From Nicotiana tabacum (lineage: Eukaryota; Streptophyta; Magnoliopsida; Solanales; Solanaceae), in the NCBI RefSeq assembly GCF_000715075.1, contig NC_134095.1:46044806-46108805 (forward strand): a DNA stretch of 64,000 bases. Direction: 5' to 3'. The translations under genes and the position numbers were made by a program. Below, in pieces: positions 43,823 through 54,352 of this stretch. The notes below the pieces were generated by a model, which was not told the DNA's origin, searched no databases, and worked only from the letters and a program-made list of their open reading frames with translations. Position 1 is the first letter of the stretch; every line of letters starts with the position of its first letter.

Positions 43823-44498
43823 TCAACCAGAATTCTTTAATAGACTACACAAAAGAGTTCCAAGTTCCAACTCTATGGCCATCGCATTCAATCCTGATTC
43901 CTGGCACGCTTTCAAGTTCTGCAACACTGCACTTGTCAAAAATGAGAGGATCAGTAAATCACAGCCCTAAGTAAATGAGAGAAACAGTGGTACAAGCAAT
44001 TTCCACGTAGCAGCCTAATGCATCAGCCTAATACTTGACAGAACATTTCTCAAACTTCAAACACACTACAATTGTACAACAGAACAAAGTATGCAAGCAT
44101 GTTGCAATATCCTTTCCAACAGAACAAAGTATCAATTTGGAAGAAATACCTTAGCAAATGACATATTAGCAAATGCCTCTTTTGGCTACTCTTGCTCTAG
44201 CATTTCAAACACTTGGTGTGGTATATGGTGATACGGGCACAAGCCCTTTATATGTTTTCTCAGATGTATTCAGCAAAGTCCACATATTACCATACAAATA
44301 GGAAAGTAGCATATACATTTTTTGGATAATATTCTCATATTACCATACAAAGATTTCGCAAATGAAACAAATCAAAGTAATTCCTTCAAGTAAACATAAA
44401 TGGTTAGTAATCTGCCACCAAAAGCTTACAAGAGCACCACTTTCACCACATTTTACAAGAGCTTGAACTTTATTCACCATCTCTACCTCATCTTCCAT
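43823..44498 (-). CDS. Putative spliced small ORF inside the hAT element
   Basis: Exon 44430-44498 begins [20 protein letters not shown] and ends at a GTAAGC donor. Exon 43823-43918 follows an acceptor (TGTTGCAG) and continues [20 protein letters not shown] to a TGA. Joined in phase they would encode 54 residues. A possible leader exon at 44713 to about 44850 has a GTAAGAC donor. The upstream exon-like CT-rich leader suggests that the 5' end of a host gene was captured. I do not recognise the protein. The evidence is splice-site appearance only. Confidence 0.3.
44173..44301 (+). pseudogene. Captured KUP/HAK/KT potassium transporter fragment
   Basis: A 42-codon frame; codons from 44188 to 44286 read [20 protein letters not shown] and [11 protein letters not shown], the first membrane segment and signature of plant KUP/HAK/KT potassium transporters. 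Flanking sequence is unrelated and a stop follows at 44299. At 33 residues of some 780 it cannot transport ions. It lies on the opposite strand to the spliced small ORF. Confidence 0.85.
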
Positions 44499-45218
44499 CT
44501 ACGAAACAAAACAAAAAATTAAAAGTAAAATCAAATTCAAAATAGTAGTAGTATGGTCTATTTCTGTTTAAGAAAGTCAAGAGTGAAACCCCCAATTTAT
44601 TTCATCAATTTTATCCAAGAAATAAAAGAGAACAAACACTTCCTTTAAGCTCTAAGAAAGGGGGAGAAAGAGAGAGAGAACAAGAAAGAAGGAGTGAGTC
44701 TTAGTGTCTTACCAGTGCAGCCGCCAGTCGCCGGAATACAGAGAAGAGATAGAGGAAGTGACGAGCATGAGCATCTTGAGGCGTGAAGTGAGCAGCAGTC
44801 TCTGGGTGTGGGTGGAGTCTGAGTCTCAGATAAGGCTGTGACTTGTGAGAAAAGAACGAGAATGAAATAAGACCTAACCCTAAAAATAAAATTAGTATTT
44901 ATACTTCCCCTAATAAATTCGGATTTCGGATCAGATCGAGTTCAAACTATACAAATCCGAATCCAATCCGAAAATCCGAAATTTTAATAAATAATAAATC
45001 AAATCCGAATCCGATCCAAATATCCGAAATCCGAAATTGAGCGGATCGGTTCGAATTTCGGATATCCGATCCAAATGCACAGCCCTAGTGTCCTTGATCG
45101 CTCAAATAGAATCCATTTTTAATGGACATGAATGCTTGAAGCTCTGCCATGCAGCTATTTCCACTGGCGCTCTTTAGGCTTTAGAGGACAATATATCTTT
45201 GTTATTCCTTCTGTCTAA

Positions 45219-45563
45219 TAGCATGTTTGGCCAAGCTTCTCCAAACCTAGAAACATTTTTTTTTTCCAAAGTTGAAGTGTTTTTCCAAGCTTTTGGAGGA
45301 AAAAAAGTGCTTTTGAGGAAAGCAAAAATAGTTTTGGAGAAGCAAAAAAAAGTAGTTTTTCCCCAAATGCACTTTTTTGAAAATCACTTTTAAGAAAAAT
45401 ATACTTAAAATCACTTTTTAAAAGCTTGGTCAAACATTAATTGCTGCTCAGAGGTGCTTTTCAAATTAATTAGCCAAACACAAACTGATTCTCTTTAAAA
45501 GTACTTTTGAGGAAATCACTTTTGATGGAAAAAACACTTCTTGAAGCTTTTTCAAACAGGCTA
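45219..45563. mobile_element. MITE with TAGC-TGTTTGGCCAAGCTTC termini
   Basis: A relative of 9443-9745, 345 bp. Left TAGCATGTTTGGCCAAGCTT; the inverted right end reads TAGCCTGTTTGAAAAAGCTT. It is flanked by TAA (45216-45218) and TAA (45564-45566), a 3-bp duplication. 45096-45215 shows nothing else. Confidence 0.65.
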
Positions 45564-45714
45564 TAAGTGTGCTACGCCTGAGTTTTCCGACTTTGAGTCC
45601 ATTTCTCGTTTCAGCTTCTTTTTTAGGTATTAACACCAACACCTATGTTGCTACACTTGAAAGAGAAATAACTAAATTCGCTATATCGTATTTCCTTATA
45701 ACTGTTATGTTTCT

Positions 45715-45845
45715 GATTGAGTCGAAGATCAATCGAAAACAAGCTCTTTACCGGTACAAGGTAGGGTAAGGTCTGCATGCACACTATTCTTCTCAGACTC
45801 ACTTGTGAAATTACATTGATTATGTATTTATTGTTGTTGTTGTTG
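45715..45845 (+). mobile_element. TS-type SINE (or RTE-LINE tail) fragment
   Basis: TTGAGTCGAAGATCAATCG, GGTAGGGTAAGGTCTGCATG and CAGACTCACTTGTGAAATTA are followed by a (TTG)n tail at 45831-45852, the family-typical 3' end. Confidence 0.7.
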
Positions 45846-46027
45846 GTGTTGTCTCTTTGCAATAGATGGACTATAGTAATGATCGGTACGTAGTAGTAAT
45901 AGTTTTGTTGAATTTATTTCTGCTGACCAAGAATGCATAGGTAGCAAAATGTCACGTTTATGAGAATAGTGATCTTGACTAAGTTCTTCTTACAACAATA
46001 ACTTCAGCACCATACAACAAAGAATTT

Positions 46028-46197
46028 GTTAGGATCGGAAAATTGGGTAGTGCAGAATTTATCAAATAATATTATAACGACAATAACAAAGACAATGTAA
46101 GTTGATAACAATGATAATTAAAGCATATTAAGAAGACACAAGTTTAACGTGGTTCGATCAAAGTGACCTACGTTCATAAGCAGAGATGAGCAAATTC
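46028..46197. repeat. Possible truncated LTR fragment
   Basis: It starts TGTTAGGATCGGAAAATTG and contains ACGTGGTTCGATCAAAGTGA and CAGAGATGAGCAA, words I associate with copia-type LTRs of dicots. It ends where the copia element at 46198 begins. Weak evidence. 45853-46027 shows nothing. Confidence 0.3.
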
Positions 46198-48094
46198 TGA
46201 TGGATTGCGTATAGATGTTCATAACACGCAGCGGAAGACAATAACAATCTTAGACATCTTTTAGTGTTTAAAATTTATTTACATGTCAATAGATCAGATC
46301 TAAGACGTACCTGATGAAGAAAGTCTCGTTTCAAATTTCTTCGGATAGTGCGAAGACTCTATGCGTATCCACACCGAGACTGACCCTTGCTATCAACTCT
46401 TTGAATAATGAAACACGCGAACAAATTGATTGAAAAACTTGTGCTGAAACTTTTCTCAAAAATCTCAACTCAAATTAGAAGAACAAGAAACACTTTTCTT
46501 GTAATTATATTTTCTCTCTAGGCTTTGTATTGCACTCTAACTTTCACAAAGTGGATTTTCTTCTCAAGAATTCGTGTGACTAGGAATAGGTTTTCTTTCC
46601 CAGAAAATAATTCTTGTCTCTCACACTTCTGCAGCAGCCTAACACCCTTCTTATATCATCAATAGGAACGTTTTCCTATTTGGTTAAGGTATTGATTTTC
46701 TATTGGAGTAAAAGTTTAATTTCTAAAATTAAACTTTATATATAATTTTCCTTTTTGAAAATCGAATTCATTCTAAAAGAGAATTGCCGACACGTCCTGG
46801 ACTAACGTTAGTCCAACTCTAAATTGGATCTAACAAATTAGTCACCATTAATATTTATATAAATATTTTATATAAACAAATATTAATTGCATGCACTAAA
46901 TATATATCACATATATATTTTCAAGAGATATAATTTAATTTCTATTCTAAATAGAAAATTTTAATTTGTCCACAATATTGATTATATCCTTTGTGCTAGC
47001 AAAGAATATAATAATATTTCATTTGGATTAATAATTTAATTTATTTGACTAATTAAATTCTTTAATTTAATTATCAAATAATTTAATTAATCCTTTAGCA
47101 AAGATCAGAACACTCGTTAGTGTGCGACCCCATAGGTTTAATACTAAGCCGGTAGTAAATTGATCACATCAATATATTAATCAAGGGTGGCGTCTAGAAA
47201 CACTCCTTAACGACCGGATAGAATGAAGTATACAATTTACTCTCAAGAACCAGTAGAAGAATAATGTAGTAATTCCTTCTGTCCTTATAGCTCTGGGTCA
47301 CCCTAGGATATGGTTCAACTATCAAATCCAAATAGGCGACCAACTACGTATTCATGTCAAATATAATCGACCATTGAATGACCTAAGAAACTCTTTTCTT
47401 CTTTCATTCAATTGCCCTGACCAAGGTCTTAGTTTGGTAGTTTATAATTCATGACAACATGGAGCTTAAACTCATTACCAAGAGTTGACAGATTTCATCT
47501 TGATCAATCACTAATTCTACAAATATTCAATCATACCCAATATCCTTTCAACTATTGCCCTAGAGTCATAGGTGTCTAGTATTAAAGCACAATAAATAAC
47601 TTGTCAATTACTATGACGATCTCAGGTCAAAGGAAACTTTTACATCACATTCTTCAAGAGAATATCCTATTGACAGTTTATGGTAATTCTAACCATTAGG
47701 AATTATCCAATGAGTCGGTTCAATGATCATATCTCTATATGCATCATCTATCTATGTAATTTAGTTAATGAAATCAACTAATCTTTATCCCATAAATACG
47801 ATCACATAAATATTAATCTAACCGGATTACTAATGTCCAAATTAATAATCCTACGATCAAGAATAAATTTAGATTAAATTATAAGAAACTTTACTCTCAT
47901 TATCATGATCTCCATCACAATGTCAAGTCTCAAAATTTAATCAAGGATCTTATCAAATTAATCAAGCAATTAATAACAATGATAAAAGAATATCAAATGC
48001 CATATATATTTTATATCAAATAACGTTCACAAAAATATGTTCAAATCATCAAATATGATATTGGATCTAGGGCATATCTACTATATCCCTAACA
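46198..48094 (-). repeat. Copia 3' LTR
   Basis: On the minus strand it starts TGTTAGGGATATAGTAGATA right after the purine-rich CAAATGGGAGAT and probably ends CGCAATCCATCA. The right boundary is sure; the left end is inferred from a terminal CA and would give 1.9 kb. Confidence 0.6.
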
Positions 48095-48108
48095 ATCTCC
48101 CATTTGCA

Positions 48109-49472
48109 CTAGAGCCAATCGCTCTTGTACTTCATTCCCAATTTCGACTTTTGCTTGTTAAACTCCTTTGCGCCAAGAGCTTTAGTGAATGGGTCTGCAA
48201 CATTTTCTTTTCCATCAACTTTTTGAATCTCGACGTCTCCACGTTCAATGATCTCTCTTATAAGTGATACCTTCGCAGAACGTGTTTGAATTTTTGATGT
48301 GATATTGGTTCTTTTGCTTGAGCAATGGCTCCAGTATTGTCACACAATAGTGGAACCGCACCTTCTGTTGAAGGAACCACACCAAGTTCAGTTAAGAACT
48401 TTTTCATCCATACAGCTTCCTTAGCAACTTCACTAGCTGCTATATATTCTGCTTCAATCACTGAATCAACTACTGTAGCTTGTTTGGAACTTTTCCAACT
48501 CACTGCACCACCATTTAAGGTGAATACATAACCAGAAATGGATTTGCTATCATCTTTATCTGAAGAGAAACTTGCATCAGTATAACCTTCAAGTTGCAAC
48601 TCAGAATCTCCATAGACGAGGAATTGACCTTTAGTCCTTCTTAAGTACTTAAGAATGGTCTTCACCACCTTCTAATGTTCCTCACCAGTATTTTCCTGAT
48701 ATTTCTAGTCACTCCAAGTGCATAAGCCACATCAGGACGTGTACATGTCATGGTATACATGATAGCTCCCACTGCACTAGCGTATGGGATCCTACTCATG
48801 CATTCTCTCTCTTTAGGTGTTTTAGGACAATCCTCCCTACTAAGAGTAATTCCAGTGCTTATTGGTAGATAGCCTCTTTTGGAATTATCCATGTTATGAC
48901 TCTTTAAGATGGTATCAATGTACAAAGACTGGGAAAGTCCAAGCAGCTTCCTAGATCTATCTCTATAGATCTTTATTCCCAATATATAAGCTACTTCTCC
49001 TAAGTCCTTCATGGAGAACTGTTTAGATAGCCAAATCTTGGTACTTTGCAATGCCAGTATGTCATTTCCTATGAGCAATATATCATCAACATACACTATT
49101 AAGAATATAATTGTGCTCCCACTAACCTTATTGTACACAAAAGGTTCTTCTTCGCATCTAACAAAATTGAACTTTTCAATTGTCTTATTAATGCGAATAT
49201 TCCAACTTCGAGAAGCTTGCTTTAGTCCATAAATATATCTTTGTAGCTTGTATATCTTATTATGATCAGGCGGAGATGCGAAACCTTCAGGCTGTGTCAT
49301 ATACACATCCTCTTCTAGCTCACCATTAAGCAAAATTATTTTCATATATATTTGTCATATTTCATTGTCAGAACCTTATGTCGCCTCTTCATAGGTCGCA
49401 GGGTCATCATCATTATGATCGACCTCATTTGATACATCATCTTTTACCATTAGATTTAATCTAGTTGGTACA
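48109..49472 (-). pseudogene. Copia RT-RNase H (decayed)
   Basis: RT motifs include GELEEDVYMTQPEGF, IYKLQRYIYGLKQASRSW, the catalytic YVDD in FLIVYVDDILLIGND, and MKDLGEVAYILGIKI. RNase H has GYTDASFSSDKDDSKS, SGYVFTLNGGAVSW, EAEYIAAS and LLCDNTGAI, then VADPFTKAL before the stop at 48109. Lesions: a stop near 48668 between RT and RNase H with a frame change, a one-base loss near 48257, and a broken linker upstream of 49345. It reverse-transcribed the element once but is inactive now. Confidence 0.85.
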
Positions 49473-52400
49473 TGTCACACCTCCTTTTTGCGCGCCCGGC
49501 CCCGAAGGATAAATGCGCGAGGGGAGTTTTTCCAATTTAAGTGACAATATTCGAAATGGGATTACTTATTTAATTCAGAGTCGCCACTTGGGAAAGGTTT
49601 GGTTTTTGGTGTCCCAAGTCACCGGTTTATCTTGAATCCCAAATCGAGGAAATTTTCGACTTTTCCAAATGAAGTCTGCGAACCAGAAATTCTAAGTAAG
49701 GAATTCTGTTGACCCGAGGGAAGGTGTTAGGCACCCTCGAATCCCGTGGTTCTAGTACGGTCGCTTAAATTGTTATAATGGCTAAATATCTGATTTAAAT
49801 ACATGTTATGACTTACGTGCTTTTATTAAGTTTAAACCGCTTTTATTATTATCATTTATTTTTATAGAATTGCAACGTCGTGAAAATGTATTTCGAACTA
49901 CGTCGCAATCAATGCACCCGTAATTGTTAAACACACTTCGACTCCGTTGAGATTTGGATTCGGGTCACATCAATGCGCACCCAAATTTAAGAATATAATT
50001 TAATCGAGCCGCGCCTAAAGAGTTTAACGCATTCTTATTTTTTTTTGGAGAAGGCCATGAAATTTGCTAAACGGCCTGTCCGAATTCTAAATATTTATTA
50101 TGGTTAGTTATTGAGGACCCCGCAATTTGCATTCTTACTTGGCGAGGCTCGTCTCATTATTTTAGAAAAAGGATATCCTGAAGCGACTACATTTCTATTA
50201 CGTTTGTCTAAAAAAAAAAGAGAAAAATACCAAACTTACTTGTTTAAGCAACTAACATACTAAATCTCTACTATATATGACGAATCCGAATTTTTGCTTG
50301 ATTGCCTAATTGGTTATTTATGAGGTGAGAATTATTTCATGCCTCGTCTTTAAGGAGTAAATAAGTTCTGTTAATTTGATAGGAGGGATTGCAAGCAACA
50401 GGTAACTCATACTAAATTTACATTAAATAAACCTTAAGTTTGAACTTTGTAATTAACTTATTTAGGCTTGATAAATGAAATCGGCTACTTATTAAGAAAA
50501 ACTACTGTTAATTGGATTCGAGAATGCCTATTAGTTTTCCTCGAAAGTCATCGCATTATTCCGAAACGATGAATCTATATTGAAGCCCATATCGAAACTA
50601 TGTAGAAACAAGTAGTCTAACAAAAGGGTTGGCGTACATTATTACCCTGTTAACGTAACGCTGCATAAGAATTAGTTTGGGGTACACTTATCTTGAAGTC
50701 AAATGGAACCGAATGTAGCAGATTCGATAGTTCAGAGATCTAGGCAAAAATACATACATATGCTTGCTATGATTCTATGTTATGATGTCATAACTGAAAC
50801 AAAACTAACGGTCGTATGCATTAAAACACATCTGATCTATCAAGCCAATGCTATTCATCTCAACTTAGAATGTATGTTAATTTATACAGAGTATTTGCAG
50901 TTTGCATTTAAACAAATACAGGCCAAACTAACATTCAACCTATTTTTGAACACAAGTATTATAACATAAACAGACATTCGTTTCTTTATTTCTGCTTCAA
51001 CTTCAAACTTTCAACAACATGTGGTTTCAGAAGTTGTGTACCTGGAAATGTTTGACAATTGAAGAAAAAGGGAAGTCAGCAGAGTAACAAAGGCAACAAG
51101 TGCAGCAGCAGTAACAGCAGGTAACCAAAATCCCAGTGCAAGATGCAGTTATAGCCAATGGGAAGAGGCAGCAAAATGACAGCAATAAGCAGGGGAGTGG
51201 ACTCAGAATTCAGACGATCCAATTCCAAGAGAAAGCAAACCAATACGAACAAACAAACAAAAACCTAGCTGATACTTGAGAGGAAATCAGCACTTATTTG
51301 AACAGGTTAAACAAACTGGGCATCGAACAAACAGCAGGAAGAAGAAAACAGTTTCTGCTTTCTGTATATCCCTCTCCCTATCTCCTTTCTCTCTAGAATC
51401 CAAATGTCAATCTTCAGTTTTGAAACTATACTTGAGTTATCAAAAGAAATCTTTTCCAGTTTTCTGTTTATCTTCTTGAACTTCAAGCCCTCAATGATTC
51501 AGTCTGAATCCCCTATGTCCGTCCCTCTAATATCAGATGGTATTCTTTTCCTATCTCTGTCTCCTATATGTTCTGTGTGTATTAATATGTATGTATTTCA
51601 GCCCTCTCCTCTCCCTCTTATAGCTTAAATTCCACCCTTTTACAGCCTGTTCAACAATCAGCCCACCTCCCATGTGCTATCTATCTTTTTTCAGTTTCCA
51701 CTTAGCTATTTAAGTATTAACCCCATGACATTCCCTTGGCAGGCTTAACTTTCCCGTTTTATTAACTAAAAGCAGACATGGGCAGCAGGAATATAATCTG
51801 ACAACATATGCTGTCAAACTATTTTAATCCAAAAGGGCCTTTATGCACATGTTGTGCATAAGTGCACATGCCCTCCAATTCAGATTGCAGCTAACAATCT
51901 ACCCTTTTATTTTCAGATTCAAATACAGCAACTATAAGTGACCACACTTGATTCTTACTTTGATTCAAACAAAGTTGCAGCAGGCAACAGGTTCAATTGT
52001 TAACATTTGAACTATTGAAATTAATTGACGACATTTGTCGACTCGACTATACTAATCATAACATACACAATCGTAGCCAAAAATCAGACATTTAACAGTA
52101 TCGACACATGATTTGAATTGTACTGACCAAACAGAATTGTACTCGAGGAATCAGTTAGTCAGTTCAAATTTGAAAATCAGCTAATTGCACAACACATAAA
52201 TACATACGCATTATCAGAACAAATAGAAGAAGGACCCAAAACACCGAGGTTCAGGCAAAGTGGACAGGACACAGTTGATAAAATTCGAAATAAATTACAC
52301 AAAATATGAACAAACCTTGAAACCACACACGTACTGAATAACAAGGAGAAAACAAACTTACCTTAAAACTTTGAAAGAAGAAATAGAAAATCAGCTTGTG

Positions 52401-53619
52401 TTTGAACAGACCTTCTTTAAGGTTGAACGGACTTTAAACGAAGTGTTTCTCGGATGAGAAACACTTCGATTAAGGTCCATTAGACCCTAATCTCTTGGCT
52501 TAAACAGGCACGGACTAGGCTTGGGGCTTCTAGGGTTCGTGGATGGTAGATTTGGGATTTGGGCTTCCAAGGTTAGATTCGGACCAAACCAAGCACGGTT
52601 TGGTCACGAGGGGGTCCGGTGATTGTCTGGTATGAATCTAGGGCAGATCGGTGTAGATCGAGTTTTGCTCGAATCTTCAAATGAAGATTCGAGGACCTAG
52701 AGGATGATTCGAACTAAACAGACTACAGATCCATGTTCAGGGTGTCAAGGTGGTTTTAGGGTGTTAAGGTGAAGGTCATCGGCGTTCATGCCGCCGGCTT
52801 TCATGGTGAAGGTGTACAGAGGCGGCTCTAGGGTTTGGGGTTGAAGACGATGAAGGCTGGGGTTCGGATAGGGGGGGGGGGCAGGGTAATGTTATGAGTT
52901 TATATAGTTAGTGGGTAGGTGGATCCTGGCCGTTGGATGAGATGTGATGAAGGGCCAGGATCCTTCGACTAACAGGGAACGGCGTCGTTTCAAGGGTAAA
53001 GGGTTGGGGTCGGTCCGGGTGAGACGGGTCGGGTCTGTTAGTGGGTTTGGGGTGAGAGATCTTGGCCGTTGATCTTTCAGAGATCAACGGCTCAGATCAG
53101 CCTGGATAAAACGACGTCGTTTGTATGTTCTCGAAGTAGGCTGGTCACGGACCGGGCAGGCCTGGGTTTTGGGCTGAGTTTGTTTGGGCCAATTTGTTTA
53201 AAATTGGCCCAAGTCCGAAAAAGATTTTTTTTTATTATTATTTTTCTTCTTTATTTTAAAAACAAAAAATCTAAGTAAATCAAATTAAAATTAAATAAAC
53301 ACTTAATACAGTTATTTGCACACACATTAAAATATTTTAAAACAGGTAAAATCAAACAAAGACAAAATCACGGACAAAAATGCCTATTTATGATTTTCTA
53401 TTTAACAACCGGATTACGGTTCAAATTATGCATGACACATACATTTTTTGTATTTTGTTTTAATAAATAATAAAAAAAATAATAAAAAATGGGCAAAAAA
53501 TCATGAATAATTAACAAAGTGCCATGTAAAATCCAAATTTGTACAGCAGGACCATTTGTTATTATTTTTCTTATTCTTTTGGAGCGATTGTCGCGCAAAA
53601 CAAAAATCACGTGCTCACA
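49473..53619 (-). repeat. Element 3, 3' LTR
   Basis: On the minus strand it begins TGTGAGCACGTGATTTTTGT and ends GGAGGTGTGACA, matching the ends of the element 1 LTR. Length 4,147 bp. It contains a run of 12 G at about 52870 (+), and repeated ACGACGTCGTT and GATCTTGGCCGTTGATC palindromic words at 52920-53120. No gene was found within. Confidence 0.85.
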
Positions 53620-54352
53620 GCTGCCCCTCTTTGTTCGGAAACACGAAGAGTTTTCGTGCAAAGATAAAGTGAGCGTGTATGAGCGATTTTTGCCTATGGA
53701 CTACTCCGTGTGAAGCATGTTTTTTTTTGAAAGATCTGACCGAATCTTGCTTCAAAGATTTCCTACATATCCTGGGCTAAACAGGAATCAGGTCAATGTA
53801 GTTCGGGAAAATTTTGGTAGCTGGGACTACCATGGGATTGCAATGCTTGCTGTTACTACTGTTGCTGTTGTCACTGCTACGTCACTGACTGCCTTATTAC
53901 AACCAAAGGAAAATTGGAACTGAACTAACTACTTATATGCATGTCATCTGCGAGTTACAAGATTCCTATCTATGATTCTTTTGCGACTTGATCTTGGGTC
54001 TTAGCTGATTGTGCTTGGAGACTTTGATCCGAATCTTGATGCTTGCGAGTTGCGGCGACTTGTTCAATCTTTGGGATACTGAGTAAAATGCGACTGGCAG
54101 AGTTCAGGACCTTAGTCAAATGTTGGAGTCGATCCGCCTTCCATTCACTCTGATATCTCGGGATATCTTCTTTTGTCTTTTTCTTCTTTGATTCTGAGTT
54201 GAGACTCATCTCGTGGGTCATTTCGATCCGTGTGGCTCGAGGTTAGACCTGCGGGAAAAACAAATGAACGAAATTTTCTGCCCCAGTTTCACTAGGAAAA
54301 TTTCGTGAATTATTCGCCAGGAATTTCATAAAATTGATGAAAGAGGATATGC
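53620..54352 (-). other. Element 3 PPT and distal 3' UTR
   Basis: AAAGAGGGGCAGC (53620-53632) is the polypurine tract. Next to it lies CGAAAACTCTTCG, a small inverted repeat shared with element 1. The conserved Tat motif follows at 53737. Triplet-rich CAGTAACAG words at about 53850 are low complexity. No frame. Confidence 0.65.
53737..53806 (-). other. Conserved Tat motif, copy 6
   Basis: GAACTACAT, TTGACCTGATTCC, GGATATGTAGG, GATTCGGTCA. Stem a is CTACAT/ATGTAG, a matched change from CTACG/CGTAG; stem b is TGACC/GGTCA. It ends 117 nt before the LTR, nearly the same distance as copy 4 in element 1. Confidence 0.72.

Larger units (their letters stand above)
43348..45087. mobile_element. Non-autonomous hAT element (Pack-type) with captured gene fragments
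   Basis: Terminal inverted repeats TAGGGCTGTGCAT and ATGCACAGCCCTA bound 1,740 bp, flanked by the perfect 8-bp duplication gtgtcctt (43340-43347 and 45088-45095). Both subterminal zones are packed with GGATCGGATT / AATCCGATCC words, as expected for hAT transposase binding. No transposase is present. The inside carries a KUP/HAK-like exon fragment (+) and a gene-like set of exons (-). Confidence 0.92.
46198..49472 (-). mobile_element. Ty1/copia retrotransposon, 3' part, interrupted by element 3
   Basis: From right to left on the minus strand: the linker before RT, RT, RNase H, polypurine tract, and the 3' LTR (46198-48094). The coding text stops abruptly at 49472, where the LTR of element 3 begins, so the 5' part should continue beyond element 3, right of the window. 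Confidence 0.85.
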
